64,000 bases of DNA from Thermoplasmatales archaeon SW_10_69_26 (lineage in GTDB: Archaea > Thermoplasmatota > SW-10-69-26), in the NCBI GenBank assembly GCA_003009755.1, contig PXUB01000042.1:55821-119820 (forward strand). The letters run 5' to 3'. Position 1 is the stretch's first letter; each line of letters opens with the position of its first letter. Of the stretch, positions 54,901 through 62,801 are shown piece after piece. Made by a program: the position numbers and the translations under genes. The notes beneath the pieces are model-generated. The model did not search any database. It saw only the letters and a list, made by a program, of their open reading frames with translations, and had not been told where the DNA came from.

Positions 54901-55124
54901 CGACGGTCGTCCACGAGGAGGGCGCCAGCGAGACGGTTCACATCGCCAGCGTGCAGTCCCAGCAACCGCTGGGCGACCGCTTGGGCGAGTTCGCCATCCC
55001 CCTGTTGATCCTGCTCGCCATCGGGCTCGTCGTCGCGATCGCGGTCCTCGTCTACCGCCAACGCCGAGACGAGGAGGACGAGGACGCCGAACTCGAGCCC
55101 GAGGCGATCGACGGCGCCGCCTGA
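51909..55124 (+). CDS. Large membrane-anchored Ig-like surface protein
   Basis: 1071 aa from the overlapping ATG. RRSVLFALLAVAALVGVAAAAQGQ signal; repeated Ig-like beta-sandwich segments; C-terminal TM FAIPLLILLAIGLVVAIAVLVYRQRRDEEDEDAE. Confidence 0.82.
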   Translation: MTSARHRRSVLFALLAVAALVGVAAAAQGQDRIRGDVLVNESSLIGFTDAEDTAIEEVDERPSDSRLEASDVGLRGPDTVSRPSGDEGQRAYMLGLSASAALGIDQPVLDRYANGELDDAFLELSYQNGCSSPNGELVVQAIETRSWSPFDVGWDDTTLGNGSIAIDGPELARAPISTSSAQDNPDIGCNQATLALETDRVERVLNAELGGIALTWQGEQPLNVSTLNSEDPPVLDVNFTTQGPSVDEIAVADGYPAVVDTGERFSIAVNATDAQDLPDDAVAIDVAPQNETVNNASTLEATRSGDLFVASQTFTADAEGRYTLQGQATDTDGWIDREPPDASAPHVVADGTAPEIPVATLGPQATGTLVDADEGTSLDLAANVSDLTCAAGVSPCGEWRLAWHDQTLANGTLTSDHRIQAQVPLPRPGNTTATLVVEDAIGHTNRSTTWTLNVTDTVPPTASPLEGTDLSPGQGITVENGTPIQLRAQIEDDLPVEGRLVLEGSQTIDRDLPAPDEDGLIEAEITGVPQGSYRARLVLDDGTHTRRVGFGDLTVAAQGAPSVSIDLPSTRIGPKQALDATVRDRDLDEAKTTVVAEVNGLEVQPDVDREPVENGLDLTIHLGDVGHEDIVNVTVRAQDRQGLEADARARVTVDAEPPTLVEPETDTWAAPGDTVRLSARDPGGGDVSMTLDAPQTRSAGPSPRSVTIDKLVPEPGRLVNVSVTLSDDIGNEQTTSVHVGLDDAPPEASPVFTREGLIIDTQDNASGVLRVDALVGVDGEPLNETQVFQESPTRFFVATGDLTRGDEVALAAQVRDRVGHETALGTAQDPLELTVPDRAPRIEIERASATIADVGRVNWTAEDPDEDPLDVTVEVTRPDGTRETVSGQAIGSHAIEPGEPGRYGVTVEASSAGNATQASTFFYLGPEGRLVQATSVPDDVEPGRSLVVELSFASEPQQVFVTATDEDEAVTSATVDLQGSQATATFEGLPEGTYDLEATVVHEEGASETVHIASVQSQQPLGDRLGEFAIPLLILLAIGLVVAIAVLVYRQRRDEEDEDAELEPEAIDGAA

Positions 55125-55309
55125 GGCAGGCGAGGGTTCGGGACCCTTCGCTCGCGATCGCCTTCATCCTGCTGGTGGGTTGTGCCCTGCGGGCCCCTCG
55201 AGCCTCGGCCCCGCTGGATCCCCTCTCGGGCTGGCCCCGAGGGCGGCCCGTCTTCCCGCCGGTCCCCTCGTTGCTACTGTTTCCCTGCTCGTTTGCCCGT
55301 CCGTGACCG

Positions 55310-57163
55310 TCACTCGTCGGGGTACATCGTCTCGATCTCGTCGGCGAAGTGCTCCTCCACGACGCGGCGCTTGATCTTCATCGTCGGCGTCATCTCGTCG
55401 TGATCCTCGTCGAGGACGCGAGGCAGCAGGGCGATCTCCTTGAGGCTCTCGTAGCGGGCCAGATCCTCGTTGACGCGGTCGACCTCCGCCCAGATCCGGT
55501 CCCGGACGGCTTCGTTTTCCACGAGGTCCCCGTGGCTGTCGACGGCGAGGCCCTCCTCGTCGGCCCAGGTCGTCAGCTGCTCGAAGTCGGGCGCGATGAG
55601 CGCGGACACGAACTTGCGGTCCTCGCCGACGACGAGGACCTGCTCGATGAAGGGTCGCTCCTTCAGCTTGCCCTCGATCTTGTTCGGCACGATGTACTTG
55701 CCGTAGGCGGTCTTGAAGATCTTCTTCAGCCGGTCGGTGATGTAGAGGAACCCGTCGTCGTCGAGGCGGCCGACGTCGCCGGTGCGCAGCCAGCCGTCCT
55801 CGGTGAACAGCTCCTCGGTCTGCTCGTCGAGCCCGTCGTAGCCCTGCGTGACGTTGGGGCCTCGAACCTGGATCTCGCCTTCGTCCTCGGCGCCGTCCCA
55901 GGTCTCCTGCGCGATGCGGACCTCGACCTCGTCCAGCGTCTGACCGACGCTGCCGATCCGGTAGGCGCCCGGCCGGTTGCAGCTGATGACCGGGCTCGTC
56001 TCGGTGAGGCCATAGCCCTGCATGATCCACAGACCGGCGCTGGCGAAGAACTCCATGATGGCGGGGTTCAGCGCCGCACCGCCGGACACGAAGTACTTCA
56101 GCCGGCCGCCGGTGACGTCCTGCAGCTTGTCCAGCACGAGCGTGTCGGCGAGGTTCTTCTTCACGGCCAGCCAGCCCTCGACGGGCTCGTCGTGGATCTC
56201 GTGCCGGGCGACCTCGCGGCCGACGCCGACCGCCCACGCGAACAACCGCTCGGCGACGGGGCCCTTGTCCTCCATCTTGTCGCGGATGCTCTGGTGCATC
56301 TTCTCGTACAGGCGCGGCACCGACAGCATCACGGTCGGCTGCACCTCCTGCATGTTGTCCTGCAGCTCGTCCTGGCCCTCGGCGAAGCACACGGTGGATC
56401 CGGTCGAGTAGGGCACGAACTCGTCGCCGGTGCGCGCGAAGCTGTGCGCCAGCGGCAGGAACGCCAGGTGGATCTCCTCCTCGATCGGGAGAGCCTCGAC
56501 GGTGGCTTCCACGTTCGAGGCGAAGTTCCGGTGGGTGAGCATGACGCCTTTCGGGTCGCCTGTCGTGCCGCTCGTGTAGACCAGCGAGGCCAGATCCTCG
56601 GGCCCGCGCGCGTCCATGCGCTCGGGGAGGGTCTCGGGCAGCTGGTCGTTGTACGTGTTGCCCTGGGTGTACAGCTCGTCCATCCCCAGGATGTTGGACT
56701 TCTCCTCGTAGCCCTCGGGGACCGGGCCCATGACGACGATCGTCTCGAGATCGTCGAGGCGACCCTGTTGGCTGAGCACGCCCTCGAGCTTGTCCTCGTC
56801 CTCGACGAACACGACCTTGGCGCCGGCGTCCTCGAGGATGTAGCCCGCCTGGTCGGCCGGCAGGGTCTCGTACACGGGCGCGGTGACGGCGCCGGCGTGC
56901 ATCGAGGCGTAGTCGGCGATCACCCACTCGGGGCTGTTGGCCGACCAGATGCCCACGCGGTCGCCCGGTTCGAGATCGAGGAACAACAGGCCGCCGGCCA
57001 GGTCCTCCACGAACCCCTGCAGGTCCTCGTACGTGATCTCCTGCCAGCGTCCCTCGCGCTTGTAGCGCATCGCGACCTCGTCGGCGTGCTCTTCCGCCGA
57101 GGCCTGGAACAGATCGACGAGCGTTCGCTGTAGCAAAACGGGCCACCCTCCAGGGTGACGCAT
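55310..57163 (-). CDS. AMP-dependent long-chain acyl-CoA synthetase
   Basis: 617 aa. LVYTSGTTGDPKGVMLTHRN, MQGYGLTETSPVISCN, DGWLRTGDVGRLDDDGFLYITDRLKKIFKTAYGKYI. Confidence 0.95.
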   Translation of the reverse strand: MRHPGGWPVLLQRTLVDLFQASAEEHADEVAMRYKREGRWQEITYEDLQGFVEDLAGGLLFLDLEPGDRVGIWSANSPEWVIADYASMHAGAVTAPVYETLPADQAGYILEDAGAKVVFVEDEDKLEGVLSQQGRLDDLETIVVMGPVPEGYEEKSNILGMDELYTQGNTYNDQLPETLPERMDARGPEDLASLVYTSGTTGDPKGVMLTHRNFASNVEATVEALPIEEEIHLAFLPLAHSFARTGDEFVPYSTGSTVCFAEGQDELQDNMQEVQPTVMLSVPRLYEKMHQSIRDKMEDKGPVAERLFAWAVGVGREVARHEIHDEPVEGWLAVKKNLADTLVLDKLQDVTGGRLKYFVSGGAALNPAIMEFFASAGLWIMQGYGLTETSPVISCNRPGAYRIGSVGQTLDEVEVRIAQETWDGAEDEGEIQVRGPNVTQGYDGLDEQTEELFTEDGWLRTGDVGRLDDDGFLYITDRLKKIFKTAYGKYIVPNKIEGKLKERPFIEQVLVVGEDRKFVSALIAPDFEQLTTWADEEGLAVDSHGDLVENEAVRDRIWAEVDRVNEDLARYESLKEIALLPRVLDEDHDEMTPTMKIKRRVVEEHFADEIETMYPDE

Positions 57164-57177
57164 CCTGGCACGCCCTC

Positions 57178-57183
57178 ATAAAG
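57178..57183 (-). promoter_or_regulatory. Possible TATA element upstream of the acyl-CoA synthetase gene
   Basis: The minus strand reads agCTTTATgagggcgtgccaggATG. A/T-rich hexamer about 15-20 nt upstream of the start codon in GC-rich DNA. Confidence 0.3.
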
Positions 57184-57233
57184 CTATGTGCGCGGCCGCA
57201 GCCCGGCGGCGTCGACCCGGGTCCTCGCCAATC

Positions 57234-58031
57234 GTGGCAAGCAAGTACCCCCAGCTCGTTCGACCGAGCGTGGACGCCAGCGTCGTCGTGGTCGGCAACG
57301 AGCTGTTGTCCGGGCACACCGAGGACGCCAACGGCCCCTTCCTCGCCGAGCAGATGCGCGAGCTCGGCCACCGCGTGCGGCGGATCACCGTCGTCCCCGA
57401 CGACGAGCACGAGATCGTGTCCGCCCTGCAGGATGCCAAGGCCCGGGCCGGTCTCGTGTTCGTGTGCGGCGGCCTGGGCCCCACGGCCGACGACGTGACG
57501 ATCGACGCCGTCGCTGCGTTCCTCGAGCGCCCGCTGCACGAACCCGAGCCCGCCCGCGAGCAGATCCACCGCATCTACCGCAAAGGGCACAAGCGCGACC
57601 TCATCGACAGCCCCGACGTCGACGACGACGCCTGGCGCATGGCCCGGGTCCCCGAAGGCGCCACGGTCGTCCGCAACGACGAGGGCGCCGCCCCCGGCAG
57701 CGTGCACACGGTCGCCGACACCCGGCTGTACGTGCTCCCGGGGCCGCCCGCCGAGCTGCAGTCCGTCGTCCACCACCTCCGCCGCCGGGACCTGATCCCG
57801 GTCGAGGACGCGATGACGGAGATCGAGGTCGAGCTCGACACCTTCGAGGCCCCCGTCTCCAGCGAGCTGGACACGCTCGACCGCGAGAACCCGGACGTCG
57901 AGATCGGCTCCTACCCCCAGCACGGGGAACGCCGGGTGGTCGTGCGGTTGCGCGGCGAGCCCGAGGCCGTCGAGGACGCCCACGAGGCCCTGAACGAGGC
58001 GCTGGGCGACATCGTGATCGACGGAGCCTAG
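57234..58031 (+). CDS. CinA/MoaB-like molybdopterin-binding domain protein
   Basis: VVVVGNELLSGHTEDANGPFLAEQMRELGHRVRRITVVPDDEHEI...GLVFVCGGLGPTADDVTIDAVAAFL. GTG start chosen at 57234; the alternative is 57186. Confidence 0.9.
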   Translation: MASKYPQLVRPSVDASVVVVGNELLSGHTEDANGPFLAEQMRELGHRVRRITVVPDDEHEIVSALQDAKARAGLVFVCGGLGPTADDVTIDAVAAFLERPLHEPEPAREQIHRIYRKGHKRDLIDSPDVDDDAWRMARVPEGATVVRNDEGAAPGSVHTVADTRLYVLPGPPAELQSVVHHLRRRDLIPVEDAMTEIEVELDTFEAPVSSELDTLDRENPDVEIGSYPQHGERRVVVRLRGEPEAVEDAHEALNEALGDIVIDGA

Positions 58032-58032
58032 G

Positions 58033-58629
58033 ATGCACGTCAAGGACGAGGTCCGCCTGATCGGGTTCGACGAGGGCCCGTTCACCTTCGAGGATACCAC
58101 CTGCCCGCTGGCCGGCGTCATGACGCGCGGCGGCGGCTACCTGGAAGCCGTGCTCGTGGACGAGATCACCGTCGACGGCACCGACGTCGACGACACCGTG
58201 ATCGAGCTGCTCGCCGACAGCTCCCTGCTCGAGACCGCCCAAGCGATCGCCTTCCAGGGCGGCACGCTGGCCGGGTTCAACGTCCTCGACCTCGCCCGCC
58301 TGCACCAGACCCTCGGCCTGCCCGTCCTCGCCCTGACCGAGGACGAACCCGACCCGCCGGCGGTCCGGCAGGCCCTGAGGGACACCGTCCGGGACCCCGA
58401 CCGGCGCATCGAGCTGCTCGAAGCCCAGCCCGTGCACCCGGTCTCGCTGGACGAGGGCACCATCCACATGCGCCACGTCGGCGGCGACCACGACCAGCTG
58501 GCCGAGCTCGTCCGCGCCCACACCGTGCGCGGCCTGCGCCCGGAACCGGTCCGCATCGCCGGCCTCGTGGCTCGCGCCCTCGCCCGCGGCTCCTCCACCG
58601 GGACCCAACCCCCCACCGAACCGGACTAG
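58033..58629 (+). CDS. DUF99 family protein (UPF0215)
   Basis: 198 aa. VRLIGFDEGPFTF, LAGVMTRGGGYLEAVLVDEITVDGTD, AIAFQGGTLAGFNVLDLARLHQTLGLPVLAL, RHVGGDHDQLAELVR...PVRIAGLVARAL. Confidence 0.92.
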   Translation: MHVKDEVRLIGFDEGPFTFEDTTCPLAGVMTRGGGYLEAVLVDEITVDGTDVDDTVIELLADSSLLETAQAIAFQGGTLAGFNVLDLARLHQTLGLPVLALTEDEPDPPAVRQALRDTVRDPDRRIELLEAQPVHPVSLDEGTIHMRHVGGDHDQLAELVRAHTVRGLRPEPVRIAGLVARALARGSSTGTQPPTEPD

Positions 58630-58651
58630 CCCGCGCTGGAAGGAAGAAACG

Positions 58652-58801
58652 GCGGGGGGCCACCAAGTACGCGAGGGGACGCCAGGGCACAAAGAAGAGC
58701 AGCTGCCGTGACAACGCCGCCCGGCGGCGAGTACACAGGCCCTTCGTGGCCATGGCGATCCTTCGTGTCCTTCGCGGCCCCTGCTTAACGAGACAGCGGC
58801 G
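58652..58801 (-). repeat. Copy B of the ~150-bp imperfect-palindromic dispersed element
   Basis: Reverse complement ctgtctcgttaagcaggggccgcgaaggacacgaaggatcgccatggccacgaagggcctgtgtactcgccgccgggcggcgttgtcacggcagctgctcttctttgtgccctggcgtcccctcgcgtacttggtggcccccc matches 7188-7336 with few differences. Confidence 0.92.
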
Positions 58802-58822
58802 GGCTAGCCTGCCCTCACCTTT

Positions 58823-59830
58823 TTGCCGGCGACCCCGATGGCGGCTGCGGTGGCCGAACGACTCGTCCGCTCCCGAGGCTCGACCTCGCCCGATCACGGT
58901 GCCAAGCCCGCCAAGCGGCCCGTGGACGAGTACGTCCGCCGGGGAGCCGTCGTGCTCGACAAGCCCGAGGGCCCCTCCAGCCACCAGGTCGCCGCCTGGG
59001 TCCGCGACATCTTCGACGTGGACAAGGCCGGCCACGCCGGGACCCTGGACCCCAACGTGACCGGATTGCTCCCGATCGGGCTCGCCGACGCCACGAAAGG
59101 CCTGGAACCGCTGAAGGCCCAGGACAAGGCCTACGTCGGCGTCATCGAGCTTCACGACGACGTCCCCCGCAACCGCATCGAAGAGGCCTTGTCCACCTTC
59201 ACCGGCGACGTCTACCAGCGGCCGCCCAAACGCAGTGCCGTGAAACGCCAACTCCGGGTGCGCCGGATCGACGACTTCGATGCGATCGAGATCGACGATC
59301 GCCGCATCCTGGCCCGCGTCGACTGCGAGGGCGGCACCTACATCCGCAAGCTCGCCCACGACGTCGGCACCTACCTCGGCGTCGGCGCCCACCTCGACGA
59401 GCTGCGCCGCACGCGCGTCGGCCACATCACCGAGGACCGGGCCGTCACGCTCCACGACGTCAAGGACGCCTGGGAGGAGTTCAAGCAGACCGGCCGCGAC
59501 GACTGGTTGCGCGAGGCCGTGATCCCCTTCGAACGCCTGCTCGACCACCTGCCGCGGATCACCGTGCGCGACACCGCCGTCGACGCCGTCTGCCACGGCG
59601 CCCCGCTGGCGATCCCGGGCGTGCTCGACATCGAGCGCACCATCTCGGCTGGCGACCAGGTCGTCCTCATGACCTTGAAGGGCGAAGCGGTCGCGCTCGC
59701 CGAAGCCGAGAAGACCGCCGTCGAGACGATCATGCAGGAGACCGGCGTCGTCGCCCGGCCCCACCGCCAACTGATGGACGAGGGCACCTACCCCCAGCAC
59801 TGGGGCGAGGACGAAGCCGAGGACGCCTGA
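58823..59830 (+). CDS. cbf5: Cbf5/TruB-family tRNA/rRNA pseudouridine synthase (archaeal H/ACA RNP type)
   Basis: VVLDKPEGPSSHQVAAWVRDIFDVDKAGHAGTLDPNVTGLLPIGLADATK...QRPPKRSAVKRQLRVRRI...CEGGTYIRKLAHDVG, plus a PUA-like C-terminus. Start may be the ATG at 58838. Confidence 0.93.
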   Translation: MPATPMAAAVAERLVRSRGSTSPDHGAKPAKRPVDEYVRRGAVVLDKPEGPSSHQVAAWVRDIFDVDKAGHAGTLDPNVTGLLPIGLADATKGLEPLKAQDKAYVGVIELHDDVPRNRIEEALSTFTGDVYQRPPKRSAVKRQLRVRRIDDFDAIEIDDRRILARVDCEGGTYIRKLAHDVGTYLGVGAHLDELRRTRVGHITEDRAVTLHDVKDAWEEFKQTGRDDWLREAVIPFERLLDHLPRITVRDTAVDAVCHGAPLAIPGVLDIERTISAGDQVVLMTLKGEAVALAEAEKTAVETIMQETGVVARPHRQLMDEGTYPQHWGEDEAEDA

Positions 59831-59831
59831 C

Positions 59832-60596
59832 TCAGACCTGCTCGTCGTAGGCCAGCTGGCGCTGCAGCGTGCGTGCCTGCTCCAGCAGGCGACCGATCTC
59901 ATCCATGACCTCGTCGGTGATCTTGCGGTACAGGTCGACGTCGCCGACGCGATCCTCGACCCCGTGGTACACCATCGGTTCCCCGGCGTTGATCACCAGC
60001 GGGTCGTCGAGGTTCGGGACGCGGGCGTGCTTGGGCAGGATGCTGTAGCTCGTCAACGCCACGGGGACGACCGGCTGCCCGCTGCGCACGGCCACGCGCG
60101 CAACGCCGGTCCGACCCCGGCGCAGGGAGCCGTCGATCGTGCGCGAGCCCTCCGGGAAGATGCCGGACAGCCTGCCCTCGCGCGCCAGCTCGACCGACTT
60201 GTCCACCGCGGCCTGGTTGCCGCCCGAGATGCGGTCGACCTTGATCTGGCCGGCCTTCTCGAAGAAGGTCTCCGTGATGGGGTTGCGGAACAGCCCGGCC
60301 TTCGCCATCCAGTGCACGGGGCGATCGAGAACCGAGCCCAGGAACACCGGGTCGAACCAGGAGGCGTGGTTGGACGCGATCACGCCTCCGCCCTCGTCGG
60401 GCACGTTCGCCAGCCCTCGCGCCTCGACGTCGAAGCTCTCTTGGACGGGCCGGCTTGCCAGGCGCTTGAGCACCTCGTACACCGGCACCTCCTCCCACTC
60501 CTGGGGGTTGGCACCCCTGAGACCGAGATCGAACGGGAGGAGCCCCATCGCGTGGCGATACGAGGCGGTTGCCAATACGTTTGCGGCCCATGGCAA
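59832..60596 (-). CDS. 1-acyl-sn-glycerol-3-phosphate acyltransferase (PlsC-like)
   Basis: GGGVIASNHASWFDPVFLG (NHx4D), GRLSGIFPEGSRTIDG, GQPVVPVAL. Confidence 0.9.
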   Translation of the reverse strand: MPWAANVLATASYRHAMGLLPFDLGLRGANPQEWEEVPVYEVLKRLASRPVQESFDVEARGLANVPDEGGGVIASNHASWFDPVFLGSVLDRPVHWMAKAGLFRNPITETFFEKAGQIKVDRISGGNQAAVDKSVELAREGRLSGIFPEGSRTIDGSLRRGRTGVARVAVRSGQPVVPVALTSYSILPKHARVPNLDDPLVINAGEPMVYHGVEDRVGDVDLYRKITDEVMDEIGRLLEQARTLQRQLAYDEQV

Positions 60597-60618
60597 CCCA
60601 CCCCAGCCACGGGCGCCC

Positions 60619-61698
60619 TCACTCCTCGCCGGGCACCGGCGGCTGATCGAGCTCTTTCTGCGGCGGCGTGGGCCGCTGCTCCATGTAGATGCCGAGCATC
60701 GTCAAGAACAACGCCAGGATGACGGGACCCAGAAGGAAGCCCATGAACCCGAACGCGATCAAGCCGCCGATCACGCCCAGCAGCGCGATCGTCGGGTGCA
60801 TGCCCGAGCGTTCGCTCATGATCTTGGGCTTGACCACGTTGTCGATCGTGGACACCAGCAGGGCGCTCCAGATGAGCAACCCGACCCCGCGACCCGTGGC
60901 ACCGCTCGCGATGAGGAACACGCTCACCGGCAGCCACACCAACGGCGGCCCGATGACGGGGAGAAGCGACAGGATCGCCGTCAGGAACCCGAACAGGACC
61001 GGCGCTGGCACCTGGAAGATCCAGAACCCCAGCCCGGCGGCCAAGCCCTGCACGACGGCCGTGGCCACCTGCCCGAACACGACGGCGTCGGTGTAGTTGC
61101 GCACCTCGTCGAGGATGCGTTCCTCGGTGTCCGGCTGCAGAGGCATCAGCTCCTCCACGAAGTCCACCAGCCGGTCACCGTCCCGCAGCGCGTAGTACCC
61201 GATGAACAGGACCACGGAGACGCCCAGCCCGAACTCGGCGAGGAACTGGGCCGCGTTCGGCAGCGCGTTCAGCACCGCCTGGCGGGCCTGGGGGACGGCC
61301 TGCTCGATCGCGGCATCGGCCGGCGTTTGGCCCTCCCGGGTCTCCGGCCAGCCCAGGTACTCGCGCGTCCAGTTCGTCACGCCCTCCAGGCTCTCGCGGA
61401 CGTCGGCGACGGTGACCTGCTGGGCCAGGTCCTGCGTCTGCAACACGAGCTCGTACCCGAGGTAACCGGCGGGGACGAGCACCAGGATGGACAACACGAT
61501 CAGGGACAAGGCGGCCGAGATCGCTCGCCGGGGGGCCAACCAGTCGTAGATGCGGGCGAAGATCGGGTACCCGAGGTACCCGACGAGCAGCCCGCCGAAG
61601 ATCAGGGACCACAGCGGGGCCACCATGAGGAACGAGAGGACGGCCAGCGCGGCCAGCAGGAGGTACATGGCCGGGTGGATGTCCTCGCTGGTGCCCAT
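60619..61698 (-). CDS. AI-2E family (UPF0118/PerM-like) transporter
   Basis: 359 aa, multi-TM. FLTAILSLLPVIGPPLVWLPVSVFLI and VKPKIMSERSGMHPTIALLGVIGGLIAFGFMGFLLGPVILAL are signature regions. Confidence 0.92.
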   Translation of the reverse strand: MGTSEDIHPAMYLLLAALAVLSFLMVAPLWSLIFGGLLVGYLGYPIFARIYDWLAPRRAISAALSLIVLSILVLVPAGYLGYELVLQTQDLAQQVTVADVRESLEGVTNWTREYLGWPETREGQTPADAAIEQAVPQARQAVLNALPNAAQFLAEFGLGVSVVLFIGYYALRDGDRLVDFVEELMPLQPDTEERILDEVRNYTDAVVFGQVATAVVQGLAAGLGFWIFQVPAPVLFGFLTAILSLLPVIGPPLVWLPVSVFLIASGATGRGVGLLIWSALLVSTIDNVVKPKIMSERSGMHPTIALLGVIGGLIAFGFMGFLLGPVILALFLTMLGIYMEQRPTPPQKELDQPPVPGEE

Positions 61699-61821
61699 CG
61701 CCGGCCAAGGCTCGGTTTGCCTAAAGAAAGAACCGCTTCCCCGCTTGGGGCCTCCCAGCCTCGGGTCGCCCGTGGGAGAGACGTGCAGCCTTTAAGCAGG
61801 TCCAGATGTACGCGGGGGGTG

Positions 61822-62469
61822 ATGGCGTCCTCCAGGCCCGGCGTTGGCCGGTTGATCGTGGTCGAAGGCGTCGACGGGGCTGGCAAGACGACGGTGGCCC
61901 GACGCCTCGTCGACCGGCTGAAGCAGCGCGGCCACGACGTGCACGCCACGCGGGAACCGACCGACTCCTTCCGCGGCGACGCGATCCGACGAGCCCTGGA
62001 CGACCCCGACCACGATCCGGTCAGCGAGGCGCTGTTGTTCGCGGCCGACCACGCCGCCCACGTCGCCGGGCTCCGCCAGCGCCTGGCCGAGAACCAGCTC
62101 GTCGTCAGCGACCGCTACTCGACCAGCTGGCGCGTCTACCAATCGATCACGCTCGCGGACGCCTGGCCCGACCAAGCCGACGTCGACCCGGCGACGTGGC
62201 TCGAGGACCTCGTGGCGCCCTTCGAGCTGGCGCCCGACCGCGTGCTCGTGCTCGACCTCCCCGTCGAACAGGCGCTGGCTCGCCTCGACGACCGCGCCCG
62301 CGAGACCGAGAAGTTCGAACGCGGCCGCTTCCTCGAGACCGTGCGCGAGCGCTACCAGGCCCTCACCGAGCAAGAGGGCTACACCGCCGTGGACGCCACC
62401 GGATCGATCGAGGCCACCGTCGACACCTGCCTGCAGGCGATCGACCCCGTGCTGGAGGGAGAGCCGTGA
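61822..62469 (+). CDS. tmk: Thymidylate kinase
   Basis: MASSRPGVGRLIVVEGVDGAGKTTVARRLVDRLKQRGHDVHATREPTDSFRGDAIRRAL...LLFAADHAAHV...LVVSDRYSTSWRVYQ. TTTAAG TATA-like element at 61791. Confidence 0.93.
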   Translation: MASSRPGVGRLIVVEGVDGAGKTTVARRLVDRLKQRGHDVHATREPTDSFRGDAIRRALDDPDHDPVSEALLFAADHAAHVAGLRQRLAENQLVVSDRYSTSWRVYQSITLADAWPDQADVDPATWLEDLVAPFELAPDRVLVLDLPVEQALARLDDRARETEKFERGRFLETVRERYQALTEQEGYTAVDATGSIEATVDTCLQAIDPVLEGEP

Positions 62470-62801
62470 ACCTGCCCGGCAGCGCCAAGACCCACCTCTA
62501 CGTCGGCCTGATCGTGGCCTTCGTGGGCATCGTCGTCGGCGGCTACGCCTACACCGGCGATCGCATCTACGACATCGTGTACCTGCCCGTGGCCCTGTTC
62601 GGGCTCGCGCTCGTCCTCGCCGGCAGCGCGCTGGCCGGCTACGGCCAAGCCAACCGACCGCGGCTGGGCGGCCGCGGCCAGGACGAGGAACCCTCCATCT
62701 TCGGCAAGCTGGCGCTGTGGATCACGGATCGAGCACGCGGCGACGACGCCGAGCCCGAGGCCGAAGCCGACGACGTCGACGAACCGGCCGCCTCGTCGTG
62801 A
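62466..62801 (+). CDS. Small two-TM membrane protein
   Basis: GTGA overlap with tmk. VNLPGSAKTHLYVGLIVAFVGIVVGGYAYTGDRIYDIVYLPVALFGLALVLAGSALAGYG.., acidic tail. Confidence 0.65.
   Translation: MNLPGSAKTHLYVGLIVAFVGIVVGGYAYTGDRIYDIVYLPVALFGLALVLAGSALAGYGQANRPRLGGRGQDEEPSIFGKLALWITDRARGDDAEPEAEADDVDEPAASS

Noticed and set aside
55125-55309. GC-rich intergenic region with partial hairpins (gcgagggttcgggacccttcgc) as an ncRNA
   Set aside because: The stem is imperfect and short. It is more likely a terminator between convergent genes, and there is not enough evidence to call it.
60139-61821. 776-aa + ORF fused upstream of thymidylate kinase
   Set aside because: The upstream portion is antisense to PlsC and the AI-2E transporter. 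The kinase starts at ATG 61822 with a TATA-like element upstream.
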